64,000 nucleotides of DNA from positions 3,584,001 to 3,648,000 of the forward strand of contig NZ_AP018907.1 in assembly GCF_003966715.1 (NCBI RefSeq), given 5' to 3'. Position 1 is the stretch's first letter, and every line of letters starts with the position of its first letter. This document shows positions 24,000 to 32,933 of this stretch, in pieces. The notes under the pieces are model-generated. The model saw only the letters and a list, made by a program, of their open reading frames with translations, was not told the DNA's origin and ran no database searches. The stretch comes from Blastochloris tepida. GTDB taxonomy: Bacteria; Pseudomonadota; Alphaproteobacteria; Rhizobiales; Xanthobacteraceae. A program made the translations under genes and the position numbers.

Positions 24000-24863
24000 G
24001 TGGCCGTCCTGGCTGATCGCCCCTTTTTCAAGATGAACGGCGCCGGCAATGCCATCGTCGTCGTCGATCTGCGCGCCGAGCGCGTCGAGATCCCGGCCGG
24101 CGAGGTGCGGGCGGTGGCCGCCCGCGTGCCGTTCGACCAGATGATGGTGCTGCTGCCCGCCCGCACGCCGGGCACCGACGCCTATGTGCGGATCTTCAAC
24201 CAGGACGGCTCCGAATCGGGGGCCTGCGGCAACGGCACCCGCTGCATCGCAGACGTCCTGTTCGCCGAAACCGGCAAGGACGCGCTGCTGTTCGAGACCC
24301 GCGCCGGCCTTTTGCCGGTGACGCGGGCCGAGGGCGGGCTGATCACCGTCGACATGGGGCCGCCGCGCCTCAAGTGGGACGAGATCCCGCTGGCCGAGCC
24401 GTTCGCCGACACCCGCGCGATCGAGCTGCAGATCGGGCCGATCGACGCGCCGATCCTGCATTCGCCGGCGGTGGTCAATATGGGCAACCCGCACGCCATC
24501 TTCTGGGTCGAGGATGTCGCGGCCTATGACCTCGCCCGCATCGGGCCGCTGCTCGAGAACCACCCGATCTTTCCCGAGCGGGCCAACATCTCGCTCGCCC
24601 AGGTGATCGACCGCGGCCATATCCGCCTGCGGGTCTGGGAACGCGGCACCGGCCTGACGCTGGCCTGCGGCTCGGCGGCCTGCGCGGCGGTGGTGGCCGC
24701 CGCCCGCACCCGGCGCACCGGCCGCGCGGCCACCGTGACGCTGCCCGGCGGCGACCTCCATATCGACTGGCGCGAGAAGGACGACCACGTGCTGATGACC
24801 GGCCCGGTCGAGCACGAGTTTGCGGGCCGGCTCAATCCGCACTGGTTCGAGGCGGCAGCCTGA
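24000..24863 (+). CDS. dapF: Diaminopimelate epimerase (DapF)
   Basis: 287 residues. It interconverts LL- and meso-diaminopimelate for lysine and peptidoglycan synthesis, using two cysteines: Cys76 in [10 protein letters not shown] and Cys223 in LACGSAAC. Also typical are [17 protein letters not shown] at the start and [14 protein letters not shown] start at the GTG at 24000, because GAGG lies 6 bases before it and it yields a short [14 protein letters not shown] leader; the open frame extends far upstream without homology. Its TGA shares a base with the ATG of mtaB. Confidence 0.94.
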   Translation: MAVLADRPFFKMNGAGNAIVVVDLRAERVEIPAGEVRAVAARVPFDQMMVLLPARTPGTDAYVRIFNQDGSESGACGNGTRCIADVLFAETGKDALLFETRAGLLPVTRAEGGLITVDMGPPRLKWDEIPLAEPFADTRAIELQIGPIDAPILHSPAVVNMGNPHAIFWVEDVAAYDLARIGPLLENHPIFPERANISLAQVIDRGHIRLRVWERGTGLTLACGSAACAAVVAAARTRRTGRAATVTLPGGDLHIDWREKDDHVLMTGPVEHEFAGRLNPHWFEAAA

Positions 24864-26125
24864 TGTCTGTCGAAATCGTCACCTTCGGCTGCCGGCTCAA
24901 CACCGTGGAATCGGAGGCGATGCGCCGCGCTGCCGACGAGGCCGGGCTGAAGGACGCCGTCATCGTCAACACCTGCGCGGTGACGGCCGAGGCGGTGCGT
25001 CAGGCCCGCCAGTCGATCCGCCGGCTCAAGCGCGAGAATCCGGACGCCCGCATCGTCGTCACCGGCTGCGCCGCCCAGACCGAGCCCGAGACCTTCGCCG
25101 ATATGCCCGAGGTGGCGCGGGTTATCGGCAATGGCGACAAGACGGCCGCCGATGCGTGGGCCGCCACCCGCTCCGCGCTCGATCTCGGCGCGGGCGAGAC
25201 CGAGAAGGTGGCGGTCAACGATATCTTCGCGGTGAAGGAGACCGCCGCCCATCTGATCGACGGGCTGGATGGCCGCACAAGGGCGTTTGTCCAGGTGCAG
25301 AACGGCTGCGACCACCGCTGCACCTTCTGCATCATCCCGTATGGCCGCGGCGCCTCGCGCTCGGTGGCGATGGGCGAGGCGGTGGCGGCGGTGCGCCATC
25401 TGGTCGAGACCGGCCATGCCGAGGTGGTGCTGACCGGCGTCGACCTCACCTCCTATGGCGCGGACCTGCCCGGCGCGCCGAAGCTCGGCACGCTGGTCAA
25501 GGCCATCCTGAAGCACGTGCCGGAGCTGAAGCGGCTGCGACTGTCGTCGATCGATTCGGTCGAGGCCGACCGCGATCTGGTCGATGCGCTGGCCAACGAG
25601 GCGCGGCTGATGCCGCATCTGCACCTCTCGCTGCAGGCCGGCGACGACATGGTGCTGAAGCGCATGAAGCGCCGCCACCGCGCCGCCGACGCCGTGGCGT
25701 TCTGCGACCTGCTGCGGTCCTTGCGGCCCGACATGGTGTTCGGCGCCGATCTGATCGCGGGATTTCCGACCGAGACCGACGAGATGGCCGAGAACACGCT
25801 TCGCCATGTCGAGGACTGCGGCCTGACCTTCCTCCACGTCTTCCCGTTCTCACCCCGCGCCGGCACCCCGGCGGCGCGCATGCCCTTGGTCGAGCGCGAG
25901 ACGGTGAAGGCGCGGGCGGCGCGGCTGAGAGCCAAGGGCGAGGCGCTGCTGACGCGGCATCTGGAGAGCCAGATCGGCGCCCGCCACGCGGTGCTGGTCG
26001 AATCCGACGGGCTCGGCCGCACGCCGCAATTCACCCAGGTCCAGCTTGCCGCGCCGGCCGAGCCCGGCGCGCTGGTCGAGGTGACGATCGCCGGCCATGA
26101 CGGCAAGCGGCTGATCGGCGGATAG
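24863..26125 (+). CDS. mtaB: tRNA t6A37 methylthiotransferase (MtaB)
   Basis: 420-residue radical-SAM enzyme that adds a methylthio group to N6-threonylcarbamoyladenosine 37 of tRNA. The MTTase domain has Cys10, Cys38 and Cys69 (VTFGCRLN, VNTCAVT, VVTGCAAQ) for the auxiliary 4Fe-4S cluster; the radical-SAM CxxxCxxC is Cys149, 153, 156 in GCDHRCTFCIIPYGRG; a TRAM-type end (ARHAVLVESDG..VEVTIAGHDGKRLIGG) follows. In related genera dapF-mtaB is often followed directly by ftsY and the septation protein gene; here those lie 23 kb away. Confidence 0.93.
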   Translation: MSVEIVTFGCRLNTVESEAMRRAADEAGLKDAVIVNTCAVTAEAVRQARQSIRRLKRENPDARIVVTGCAAQTEPETFADMPEVARVIGNGDKTAADAWAATRSALDLGAGETEKVAVNDIFAVKETAAHLIDGLDGRTRAFVQVQNGCDHRCTFCIIPYGRGASRSVAMGEAVAAVRHLVETGHAEVVLTGVDLTSYGADLPGAPKLGTLVKAILKHVPELKRLRLSSIDSVEADRDLVDALANEARLMPHLHLSLQAGDDMVLKRMKRRHRAADAVAFCDLLRSLRPDMVFGADLIAGFPTETDEMAENTLRHVEDCGLTFLHVFPFSPRAGTPAARMPLVERETVKARAARLRAKGEALLTRHLESQIGARHAVLVESDGLGRTPQFTQVQLAAPAEPGALVEVTIAGHDGKRLIGG

Positions 26126-26160
26126 GAACTACGAGTCCGAGCGGGTCGGCTCTCTTCCCT

Positions 26161-26501
26161 CTCCCCGTGTGGGCTACGGCATTCACGGATCTGAATCGCC
26201 TGGGCCGAGAGAGATCGAGCCGAGACGCGATCTCTTTCGGCGTGACTTGCGCCTGCGGCGTCTGGCACAAGCCCGCCGTCGTCATGGCCGGGCTTGTCCC
26301 GGCCATCCACGTCTTTGTTTTAAAATAGGTTTTCAAGACGTGGATGCCCGCGACAAGCGCGGGCATGACGAGTTCAATCCTGCGGCCCCCGGTAACTGCC
26401 GATCCACCGCGTTCTCGATGAGACATCCGCAGCCTGTCCATTAAGCCATTGATGGCTCAGCACAGAATCGGATCCATGAATACCGTAGCCCCTTGTGGGA
26501 G
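26161..26501. repeat. Composite inverted-repeat block in the 470-base gap after mtaB
   Basis: Outer imperfect arms 26161-26196 and 26466-26501 (27 of 36 positions complementary, sharing GGGCTACGG, ATTCA and GGATC) bracket a second, tighter pair: 26281-26315 and 26335-26369 (35 bases, four mismatches, starting GTCATGGCCGGGCTTGTCCC). Each inner arm can also form its own small hairpin (GGCCGGG-CTTGT-CCCGGCC). The loop contains the A+T-rich TGTTTTAAAATAGGTTTTC. No gene is supported in 26126-26595. Confidence 0.85.
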
Positions 26502-26595
26502 AGGGTCGCGCACCCCTCGGCCGGCGACGGTTCCGATTCGATCCCGCCGAAGCCCGACCAACGCAAAAGCGGGGTGTCGGCAAAGGCCGCGGATA

Positions 26596-26883
26596 TCACT
26601 CGCCCTGGATCATGCCGAGCGCGGTCATGTAGAGCTCGACGATCGCCTCGTGCTCCTGGCGCTCGTCGCGGTCCTGCTTGCGCAGTTTGAGGATGGTCTT
26701 CAGCGCCTTGACGTCGAAGCCGTTGGCCTTGGCCTCGGCGAACACGTCCTTGATGTCGTCGGCGATCGCCTTCTTCTCTTCCTCCAGCCGCTCGATCCGC
26801 TCGACGATGGCCTTGAGCTGGTCCTTGGCGAAATTGGTGGCTTCGTCTTCGATATCGGTCTTCTTGAGTCTGGATGTGGCCAT
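26596..26883 (-). CDS. gapR: GapR-family nucleoid-associated protein (DUF2312)
   Basis: 95 residues, the family length. The family body is clear: [82 protein letters not shown]. GapR in Caulobacter binds overtwisted, A+T-rich DNA and supports topoisomerases during replication. Start is the ATG at 26883. It is divergent from lemA, with 174 bases between starts. Confidence 0.95.
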   Translation of the reverse strand: MATSRLKKTDIEDEATNFAKDQLKAIVERIERLEEEKKAIADDIKDVFAEAKANGFDVKALKTILKLRKQDRDERQEHEAIVELYMTALGMIQGE

Positions 26884-27057
26884 CGATGGTCCCTCTTTCC
26901 GGACAGGGATCGCCCTGCGGCGCCGGCCGGTCAAGCCGTGCTCCCCGCTGTCCACAGTGGCCCGGCGCGCCGGGCGGGCGATCGTCCTATACTCGAACCG
27001 GACGGCAGGATCGCGCGACCGATGATCCGGGCGTGACGCGAACCAAGGGGGAAAGCC

Positions 27058-27618
27058 ATGGAACTGGTGCTGCTCGGCCTCATCGTGCTGGCCGCGGTGG
27101 TCGCGGTCGTCATCTACAACCGGCTGGTCGCGCTGCGGCAATCGGTCGCCAATGCCGGCGGCGACATCGATGTCCAGCTCCGCCAGCGCTACGACCTGGT
27201 GCCGCAGCTGGTCGAAACCGTGAAGGGCTACGCCCAGCACGAATCGGCCGTGCTGGAGAAACTCACCCAGGCGCGCGCCGCGGTGGCGCAGGCCGCCACG
27301 CCGGCCGACCGGCTGGCGGCCGAGGCCGGGCTCGGCCGCGCCATCGGCGGGCTGTTCGCGGTGGCCGAGGCCTATCCCGACCTCAAGGCCAGCGCCAATT
27401 TCCAGATGCTGCAGACCCAGCTCATGGACATCGAGAACAAAATCGCCGCGGCGCGGCGCTTCCTCAACAATTCGGTGCGCGAATACAACGCCGCGCTGGA
27501 GCAGTTCCCGGCGATCTTCTTCGCCGCCCGGCTCGGCTTCCAGCCGGCGGCGTTCTACGACCTGCCTGCCGACCGCGCCGCCGAGATGGCCGAGCCGGCC
27601 AAGGTCTCGTTCAAGTGA
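27058..27618 (+). CDS. lemA: LemA-family membrane protein
   Basis: 186 residues: a single N-terminal membrane helix ([23 protein letters not shown]) and a helical bundle outside the membrane with [37 protein letters not shown], the LemA signature, and [26 protein letters not shown] near the end. Its role is not settled; lemA is often paired with an M48 peptidase or TPM protein gene, as here. GGGGGAAAG lies just before the ATG. The stop overlaps the next start (GTGA). Confidence 0.94.
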   Translation: MELVLLGLIVLAAVVAVVIYNRLVALRQSVANAGGDIDVQLRQRYDLVPQLVETVKGYAQHESAVLEKLTQARAAVAQAATPADRLAAEAGLGRAIGGLFAVAEAYPDLKASANFQMLQTQLMDIENKIAAARRFLNNSVREYNAALEQFPAIFFAARLGFQPAAFYDLPADRAAEMAEPAKVSFK

Positions 27619-28586
27619 GCCAGCCGCAGCTGCCGCCGGGCGTGCTGGGTCTGAGGACCTGGATCTGGCGCAACAATAGCCGCAGCCTCATGCTGCTCGC
27701 CGCCTTTCCGGCGCTGCTGATCGGCGTTACCTGGGTGCTGTGCGTCGCCTTCACGCTGATCATGGGCACCGAGATGATGGGCGACGACGGCCTGACGGCC
27801 TCGGTGCGGGCCGGCGGCGACTTGGCGAAGGCGGCGATCCCCGGCGTGCTGGTGGCAAGCGCGGTGTGGTTTGCCATCGCCTATCTGATCCAGCGGCCGG
27901 CGATCCTGGCGCTGGCCGGCGCCCATCTCGACGACACCTCGCTTGAGGCGCGCCGCGTCCGCCGGCTGCTCGAGCCGCTGGCGATCTCGCGCGGCCTGCC
28001 GACGCCGCACGTGGCGCTGATCGACTCCGACGGCCTCAACGCCTTCGCCGCCGGCTGGAGCGAGCGGGATTCGGTGGTGGGCGTCACCCGCGGCCTCGTC
28101 GCCACGCTCGACGACGCCGAGCTGGAGGCGGTGCTGGCGCACGAGATGACCCATGTCATCAACCGCGACTCGCGGCTTCTGATCGTGTCGATCGTGTTCG
28201 TCGGGGTGTTCGCGCTGGCCTGCGAGCTGGCGATGCGCAGCCTGCGCTACGCGCCGCGCTCGGACAACCGCGACGGCAACCGGTTTCTGCTGTTCCTGCT
28301 GGTGGCCACCGGCATCCTGTGGCTCGGCCGCATCGGCGCACTGGCGCTGCGCTTCGCGCTGTCGCGGCGGCGCGAGTTCATGGCCGATGCCGGCGCCCTC
28401 GAACTGACCAAGAACCCCGACGCGCTGGTGTCGGCGCTGACCAGGATTTCGCAGAAGCCCGGGATCGGCGAGGTCGCCGACGAGGTGCAGCAGATGTTCA
28501 TCTTCGATCCGCCGGACGGCTGGGAGCTGTTCTCCACCCATCCCGACATCGAGGACCGCATCGCCGCCATCCGCGCGGTGGGCTGA
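27615..28586 (+). CDS. M48-family membrane metalloprotease
   Basis: 323 residues. Zinc motif HEMTH at residues 176-180 with the second glutamate in ADAGALE; two membrane segments in the N-terminal part (~25-50, ~73-95) and two between ~190 and 260, the HtpX/Ste24 layout. Likely an integral-membrane quality-control protease. Start is the GTG at 27615 that overlaps the LemA stop by 4 bases (GTGA). Its own TGA stop is the first three bases of a palindromic element. Confidence 0.9.
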   Translation: MSQPQLPPGVLGLRTWIWRNNSRSLMLLAAFPALLIGVTWVLCVAFTLIMGTEMMGDDGLTASVRAGGDLAKAAIPGVLVASAVWFAIAYLIQRPAILALAGAHLDDTSLEARRVRRLLEPLAISRGLPTPHVALIDSDGLNAFAAGWSERDSVVGVTRGLVATLDDAELEAVLAHEMTHVINRDSRLLIVSIVFVGVFALACELAMRSLRYAPRSDNRDGNRFLLFLLVATGILWLGRIGALALRFALSRRREFMADAGALELTKNPDALVSALTRISQKPGIGEVADEVQQMFIFDPPDGWELFSTHPDIEDRIAAIRAVG

Positions 28587-28723
28587 TGCGGTTTCCGGCT
28601 GATCAAGCCGGATAACCGCATTCCGATCGCCGAAAACCCCGTTATCGAGACTTTCTTTCAGAACTGGGGTTTTCGGCGAGGCCGGTTCCGGTATCCCGAA
28701 GGGATCGACCGGAAACCGTACGA
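28584..28723. repeat. TGA-capped palindromic element, reverse orientation, supplying the M48 stop codon
   Basis: Starts TGATGCGGTTTCCGG with TGA as the stop of the M48 gene, carries CGCCGAAAACCCC / GGGGTTTTCGGCG as the central stem, and ends CCGGAAACCGTACGA. Lies between convergent genes (M48 protease and prpE). Confidence 0.9.
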
Positions 28724-28725
28724 TA

Positions 28726-28755
28726 CGAAAATCCGGCCGCTTGGGCCGGATTTCG
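28726..28755. terminator. Bidirectional stem-loop between M48 and prpE genes
   Basis: AAATCCGGCC (28729-28738) pairs with GGCCGGATTT (28744-28753), extended by CG/CG with one bulged base. Nearly the same stem as the atp-operon terminator at 6125-6150. A-rich on its left, so it can serve the minus strand with a U tract. Confidence 0.6.
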
Positions 28756-28804
28756 TCGTCCGATTGTCGAAAATGCTGTTTTTGACCAAGCCGTCTCGCC
28801 GCGC

Positions 28805-28848
28805 CGGTTTCCGGGAGACCGCGGTTCGGTCTCCCGGAAACCGCGTCA
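28805..28848. repeat. GGTTTCCGGG hairpin supplying the prpE stop codon
   Basis: Perfect 16-bp stem 28805-28820 / 28828-28843 (CGGTTTCCGGGAGACC on the left). It shares CGGTTTCCGG/CCGGAAACCG and the terminal TCA (28846-28848, the prpE TGA) with the dispersed elements but lacks their centre. The loop is GCGGTTC. Confidence 0.75.
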
Positions 28849-30792
28849 CGCGCCGATGCCGTGGCCCTTCAGCTGCTCGGCGATCTCGTCGAGGATGGCG
28901 GGATCGTCGATGGTCGCCGGCATGGTCCAGGCGTCGCCGTCGGCGATCTTCTTCATGGTGCCGCGCAGGATCTTGCCCGAGCGGGTCTTGGGCAGGCGGT
29001 TGACACAGATCGCGATCTTGAACGCCGCCACCGGTCCGATCTTGTCGCGCACCAGCTTGACGATCTCGGTCTCGATCTCGATCGGCGACTTGGTGACGCC
29101 GGCCTTCAGCACCACGAAGCCGCACGGCACCTCGCCCTTCAGCTCGTCCTTGATGCCGATCACCGCGCACTCGGCCACCGCCTGGTGCGAGGCCAGCACC
29201 TCCTCCATGCCGCCGGTCGACAGCCGGTGGCCGGCGACGTTGATGATGTCGTCGGTGCGGCCCATGATGTAGACGTAGCCGTCATCGTCGATGAAGCCGG
29301 CGTCCGCGGTCTTGTAGAAGCCCGGGAACTCGTGGAGGTAGCTCTCCGCGAAGCGGTCGTCCTGCTGCCACAGCGTCGGCAGGCAGCCGGGCGGCAGCGG
29401 CAGCTTGACCACGATCGAGCCCATCTTGTTGGGCGGCAGCTCGTGGCAGGCCTCGTCGACGATGCGCACGTCGTAGCCCGGCATCGGCACGGTCGGCGAG
29501 CCCGGCTTGATCGGCAGCAGGCCGAGTCCCACCGGATTGCCGGCGATCGCCCACGAGGTCTCGGTCTGCCACCAGTGGTCGACCACCGGCACGCCGAGAA
29601 TGCGTTCCGCCCACAGCACGGTGTCGGGGTCGGCGCGCTCGCCGGCCAGGAACAGCGTGTGCATGCTCTTGACGTCGTAATTGGCCAGCAGCTTGGCCTC
29701 GGGGTCTTCCTTCTTGATGGCGCGGAAGGCGGTCGGCGCGGTGAACAGCACCGTGATCTTGTATTCGTCGACCATGCGCCAGAACGCGCCGGCATCCGGC
29801 GTGCCGACCGGCTTGCCCTCATAGATGACGGTGGTGCAGCCGGCGAGCAGCGGCGCGTAGATGATGTAGGAGTGCCCGACCACCCAGCCGACGTCCGAGG
29901 CCGCCCAGTACACCTGGCCCGGATGGACGTTGTAGAGGTTGGCCATGGTCCAGTGCAGCGCCACCATGTGGCCGCCATTGTCGCGGACCACGCCCTTGGG
30001 AATGCCGGTGGTGCCGGAAGTGTAGAGAATATAGAGCGGATCGGTGGCCTTGAGCGGCACGCAATCGGCCTTCTTGCCGGCGGCCTCGGCCTTGGCGACC
30101 TCCGCGGCCCAATCGTAGTCGCGGCCCTCGATCAGATTGGCGGTGCTCTGCGGCCGGGCGAAGATGATGCAGGCTTCCGGCTTGTGGGCGGCGAGCCCGA
30201 TCGCGTCGTCGAGCAGCGGCTTGTAGGGCACCACGCGGTTGGGCTCGATGCCGCAGGAGGCCGCCAGGATCAGCTTGGGCTTGGCGTCGTTGATGCGGGT
30301 GGCGAGCTCCTTGGAGGCGAAGCCGCCGAACACCACCGAGTGAATGACGCCGAGCCGGGCGCAGGCATACATGGCGATCGCCGCTTCCGGGATCATCGGC
30401 ATGTAGACGATGACGCGGTCGCCCTTCTCGACGCCGAACTCCTTCAGCACCGCGGCGAAGGTGGCCACCTTGTGCTGCAGTTCCGCATACGAGATGCGGG
30501 CCTTGGTGCCGGTGACCGGCGAATCGTAGATGATCGCGGTCTGCTCGCCGCGGCCGGCCGCGACGTGGCGGTCGATGGCGTTGTAGCAGGTGTTGCAGAC
30601 GCCGTCGGTGAACCAGCGGCCATAGACGCCGGCATTGGGGTCGAACACCGTCTTGGGCGCCTCGTACCAGTCGATGGCCTTGGCCGCCTCGCCCCAGAAG
30701 CGCTGGGGATCGGCCTTCCAGGCGGCATAGACTTCGGCATAGCGGCTGGTTGCGGCGGGCGCCCCGATCGGCGCGCTGGTCGTGGCAGTCAT
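28846..30792 (-). CDS. prpE: Propionyl-CoA synthetase (PrpE-type AMP-forming acyl-CoA ligase)
   Basis: 648 residues. It activates propionate (and acetate) to the CoA thioester through an acyl-AMP. The P-loop is LYILYTSGTTGIPKGVVRDNGGH, the acyl-binding block VDHWWQTETSWAI, hinge and C-domain YIMGRTDDIINVAGHRLSTG, and the acetylatable lysine motif [20 protein letters not shown]. The N-terminal DWYEAPKTVFDPNAGVYGRWFTDGVCNTCYNAIDRHVAAGRG and IEPNRVVPYKPLLDDAI are PrpE-like, distinguishing it from the Acs at 45760. Start ATG at 30792. A single gene; its stop is formed by a hairpin repeat. Confidence 0.9.
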   Translation of the reverse strand: MTATTSAPIGAPAATSRYAEVYAAWKADPQRFWGEAAKAIDWYEAPKTVFDPNAGVYGRWFTDGVCNTCYNAIDRHVAAGRGEQTAIIYDSPVTGTKARISYAELQHKVATFAAVLKEFGVEKGDRVIVYMPMIPEAAIAMYACARLGVIHSVVFGGFASKELATRINDAKPKLILAASCGIEPNRVVPYKPLLDDAIGLAAHKPEACIIFARPQSTANLIEGRDYDWAAEVAKAEAAGKKADCVPLKATDPLYILYTSGTTGIPKGVVRDNGGHMVALHWTMANLYNVHPGQVYWAASDVGWVVGHSYIIYAPLLAGCTTVIYEGKPVGTPDAGAFWRMVDEYKITVLFTAPTAFRAIKKEDPEAKLLANYDVKSMHTLFLAGERADPDTVLWAERILGVPVVDHWWQTETSWAIAGNPVGLGLLPIKPGSPTVPMPGYDVRIVDEACHELPPNKMGSIVVKLPLPPGCLPTLWQQDDRFAESYLHEFPGFYKTADAGFIDDDGYVYIMGRTDDIINVAGHRLSTGGMEEVLASHQAVAECAVIGIKDELKGEVPCGFVVLKAGVTKSPIEIETEIVKLVRDKIGPVAAFKIAICVNRLPKTRSGKILRGTMKKIADGDAWTMPATIDDPAILDEIAEQLKGHGIGA

Positions 30793-31062
30793 GGCGGCTC
30801 CCTCTCGCTCGGCCCTGTGGACAGGCCTTGCCCCGATTGTGGCCGGAACCATACAGGGCGCAAGAGCAAGCGCTATCGGACAAAGGGTGAAGAGGGTGGT
30901 ATCGGGCCGCCCGCGTCAAAGTGCCCGCGCAAAGACTGGGCTCGAGGCTTGTGGCCGGAGGTTTGGGGTCGGGCCGCGCCGTCGACATCCCGCCCACCGA
31001 CGCCGAGATCGCCCAGGTGGTGGCAGCCCGGTGGGCGGCGCGGTGGCGGTGTTCCTCGCCGC

Positions 31063-31872
31063 CTATGGCTGCCCGGCCGGCGCGCCCAAAGGCTGAGCCG
31101 GCAGATTGGGATCGTGCTTGCCGAGGCCGTGCCGGGCCAGCACCGCCCACGCCTCCTCGGCGTCGTCCGCCCACTCGATCAGCGCCACGTCGTCCTCGCC
31201 GATCAGCCCGTTCTCGACCAGCACCGGCAGCTCGATCAGCCGGGTCCAGAACGCCCGGTCGATCAGCACGATCGGCGCCGCCCCCATCTTGCCGGTCTGG
31301 CGCAAAGTGAGAATTTCGAACAGCTCGTCCAGCGTGCCGAAGCCGCCGGGGAACGCCACCAGCGCGTTGGCCCGCATGGCGAAATGCATCTTGCGCATCG
31401 CGAAGTAGTGGAAGCGGAAGGTCAAGGCCGGCGTGGTGTAGGGGTTCGGGCGCTGCTCGTGCGGCAGCAGGATGTTGAAGCCGATCGACGGCGCGCCGGC
31501 CTCGAACGCGCCGCGGTTGGCGGCCTCCATCAGGCCGGGGCCGCCGCCGGTGGTGATGACGTTGTCGCGGACGCCGTGGCCGTGGTCGAGCGCCCCGCCG
31601 CGTTCCGAGACGATGCGGCCGAAGGCGCGGGCGGTGGCGTACCACGCCGCGTGGCGGCCGGGGCCGTCCTGGCGCACGCGGGCGCTGCCGAAGGCGACGA
31701 TGGTGGAGCGGATGTTCTCGCGCCGCAGCGTCTCCTCGACCTTGCTGTATTCGAGCAGGAAGCGCGCCCCGCGCATCGAGTCGCCGAGCAGGAATTCGCG
31801 GTCGAGCGCGGCGAGCCGGTAGGAGGGCGAGGACAGCGCCGGATCGGGCGAATCGGAGACGGGGTCGGTCAC
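31063..31872 (-). CDS. LOG-family (TIGR00730-like Rossmann fold) protein
   Basis: 269 residues. The nucleotide-phosphate motif GGGPGLMEA (residues 109-117) and the PGGFGTLDE motif (175-183) are the pair that defines the lysine-decarboxylase-like/LOG family, whose plant members release cytokinin ribose monophosphate; bacterial members include nucleotide hydrolases. The longer N-terminal part (YRLAALDREFLLGDSMRGARFLLEYSKVEETLRRENIRSTIVAFGSARV) marks the large-LOG subgroup, so cytokinin activation should not be assumed. Single gene between prpE and the DUF465 terminator. Confidence 0.88.
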   Translation of the reverse strand: MTDPVSDSPDPALSSPSYRLAALDREFLLGDSMRGARFLLEYSKVEETLRRENIRSTIVAFGSARVRQDGPGRHAAWYATARAFGRIVSERGGALDHGHGVRDNVITTGGGPGLMEAANRGAFEAGAPSIGFNILLPHEQRPNPYTTPALTFRFHYFAMRKMHFAMRANALVAFPGGFGTLDELFEILTLRQTGKMGAAPIVLIDRAFWTRLIELPVLVENGLIGEDDVALIEWADDAEEAWAVLARHGLGKHDPNLPAQPLGAPAGQP

Positions 31873-31930
31873 GGCGAGACTGGCGGGGAGGGAGCGGCCG
31901 GGAGGGCCGGAGCGCCGGCGAGGGCCGGCT

Positions 31931-31964
31931 GAAAAACCGAACCGCCGGCGCAGGCCGGCGGTTC
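31931..31964 (-). terminator. Rho-independent terminator of the first DUF465 gene
   Basis: Perfect 11-bp stem GAACCGCCGGC / GCCGGCGGTTC (31939-31949 and 31954-31964) with a 4-base loop; on the minus strand it is followed by GGTTTTTC. It lies 22 bases past the DUF465 stop. Confidence 0.85.
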
Positions 31965-31985
31965 AACAGCTCGATTCTATACGGA

Positions 31986-32168
31986 TCAGTGTACGCTGAG
32001 GGTATCGCCCCTGAGCTTCTCGATCGCGTCCTTGATGGCCAGCTTGCGTCGCTTCAGTTCGGCGATTTGGAGATCGTCGGAAGCCGGTTGGGCCAGTTTC
32101 TCCTCGATCTCACGCGCAATGCTTTGATGGCGCTTCTCGAGTTCCGCAAGGTGAGCCTGAATGGACAT
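31986..32168 (-). CDS. DUF465 (YdcH-like) small coiled protein
   Basis: 60 residues: MSIQAHLAELEKRHQSIAREIEEKLAQPASDDLQIAELKRRKLAIKDAIEKLRG, the complete DUF465 pattern with two short helices and the conserved LKRRKLxIKDxI end. Function unknown. Start ATG at 32168. It is divergent from a second DUF465 gene at 32366, 197 bases away, so the two may share a regulatory region. Confidence 0.9.
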   Translation of the reverse strand: MSIQAHLAELEKRHQSIAREIEEKLAQPASDDLQIAELKRRKLAIKDAIEKLRGDTLSVH

Positions 32169-32365
32169 GAACTCCGTTCTCCCTTGTAGGGGCAAGCGAA
32201 AAAAGTCTGCCACGGCATTCGGAGCAAGTCGACTACCGATCGGTGCTGCACTGCAGCATGGCGGTACCGCGTGGTCGATCGTTCCGCCTTGCGGGCCACG
32301 CAAGGCGGGGTGATACTGACGCCGATGCCCGGCCCGCGGGGTGGCCGGCGCAAAGCTGCAGCCTC

Positions 32366-32572
32366 ATGACAAATCAGGAAGAATCAGAACTGCGTGCGCA
32401 GCTCTCCCGGCTCAAGCAGGAGCACCGCGATCTCGATGCCGCGATTGCGGCGCTGGAGGCGATGGCAGGCTTCGACCGGCTGCAGGTTCAGCGGCTGAAG
32501 AAGCGCAAGCTGTCGATCAAGGATCGCATCATCGAGGTCGAGGACCAGTTGTTTCCGGACATCATCGCCTGA
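32366..32572 (+). CDS. Second DUF465 (YdcH-like) small coiled protein
   Basis: 68 residues with the same layout as its divergent neighbour: ELRAQLSRLKQEHRDLDAAIAALEAMAGFDRLQVQRLKKRKLSIKDRIIEVEDQLFPDIIA. The shared LKxRKLxIKDxI end supports homology. Start is the ATG at 32366. Function unknown. A hairpin and then a long palindromic element follow it. Confidence 0.9.
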   Translation: MTNQEESELRAQLSRLKQEHRDLDAAIAALEAMAGFDRLQVQRLKKRKLSIKDRIIEVEDQLFPDIIA

Positions 32573-32707
32573 AGCAATCTTCGCCAGAGCGGCGAGCGAT
32601 CTTGCGAACAGCAATACGACAACTCTGGAACTTGCCGCACGCGGACGGACACTTGCGGTCCGGACGAGGCGTGATCTTCGAACCCGGACCACCGGAGCGC
32701 GCCAATT

Positions 32708-32729
32708 GGCCGGGGCGGACGCCCCGGCC
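32708..32729 (+). terminator. GC hairpin downstream of the second DUF465 gene
   Basis: GGCCGGGGC and GCCCCGGCC form a perfect 9-bp stem with loop GGAC, without a T tract. A second inverted pair (GATTCGACG and CGTCGAATC) lies at ~32745-32785. The 223 bases 32573-32795 otherwise hold nothing recognisable. Confidence 0.4.
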
Positions 32730-32795
32730 GGCCGTTCTGGGACGATTCGACGCGCCGCCGCCGCGCGGCGAATCTCGTCGAATCCTGTCTCTGCC

Positions 32796-32933
32796 ATGCG
32801 GTTTCCGGTCGATCCCTTCGGGATTCCGGAAACGATCTCGCCGAAAACCCCAGCCCTTCAAGAGATTCTCGATAATGGGATTTTCGGCGAGCGGAATACG
32901 GTTGTCCGGCTTGATCAGCCGGAAACCGTATCA
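32796..32933. repeat. TGA-capped palindromic element, forward orientation, supplying the peroxiredoxin stop codon
   Basis: Starts ATGCGGTTTCCGG, has hairpin 1 (GATCCCTTCGGGATT), a central CGCCGAAAACCCC..GGGATTTTCGGCG stem with a longer loop, and ends CTTGATCAGCCGGAAACCGTATCA. The final TCA is the TGA stop of the minus-strand peroxiredoxin gene. Lies between convergent genes. Confidence 0.9.

Noticed and set aside
31063..31872. Lysine decarboxylase or cytokinin-activating LOG enzyme as a firm name
   Set aside because: The two motifs define the wider family only; the longer N-terminal part marks a subgroup whose substrate is not established.
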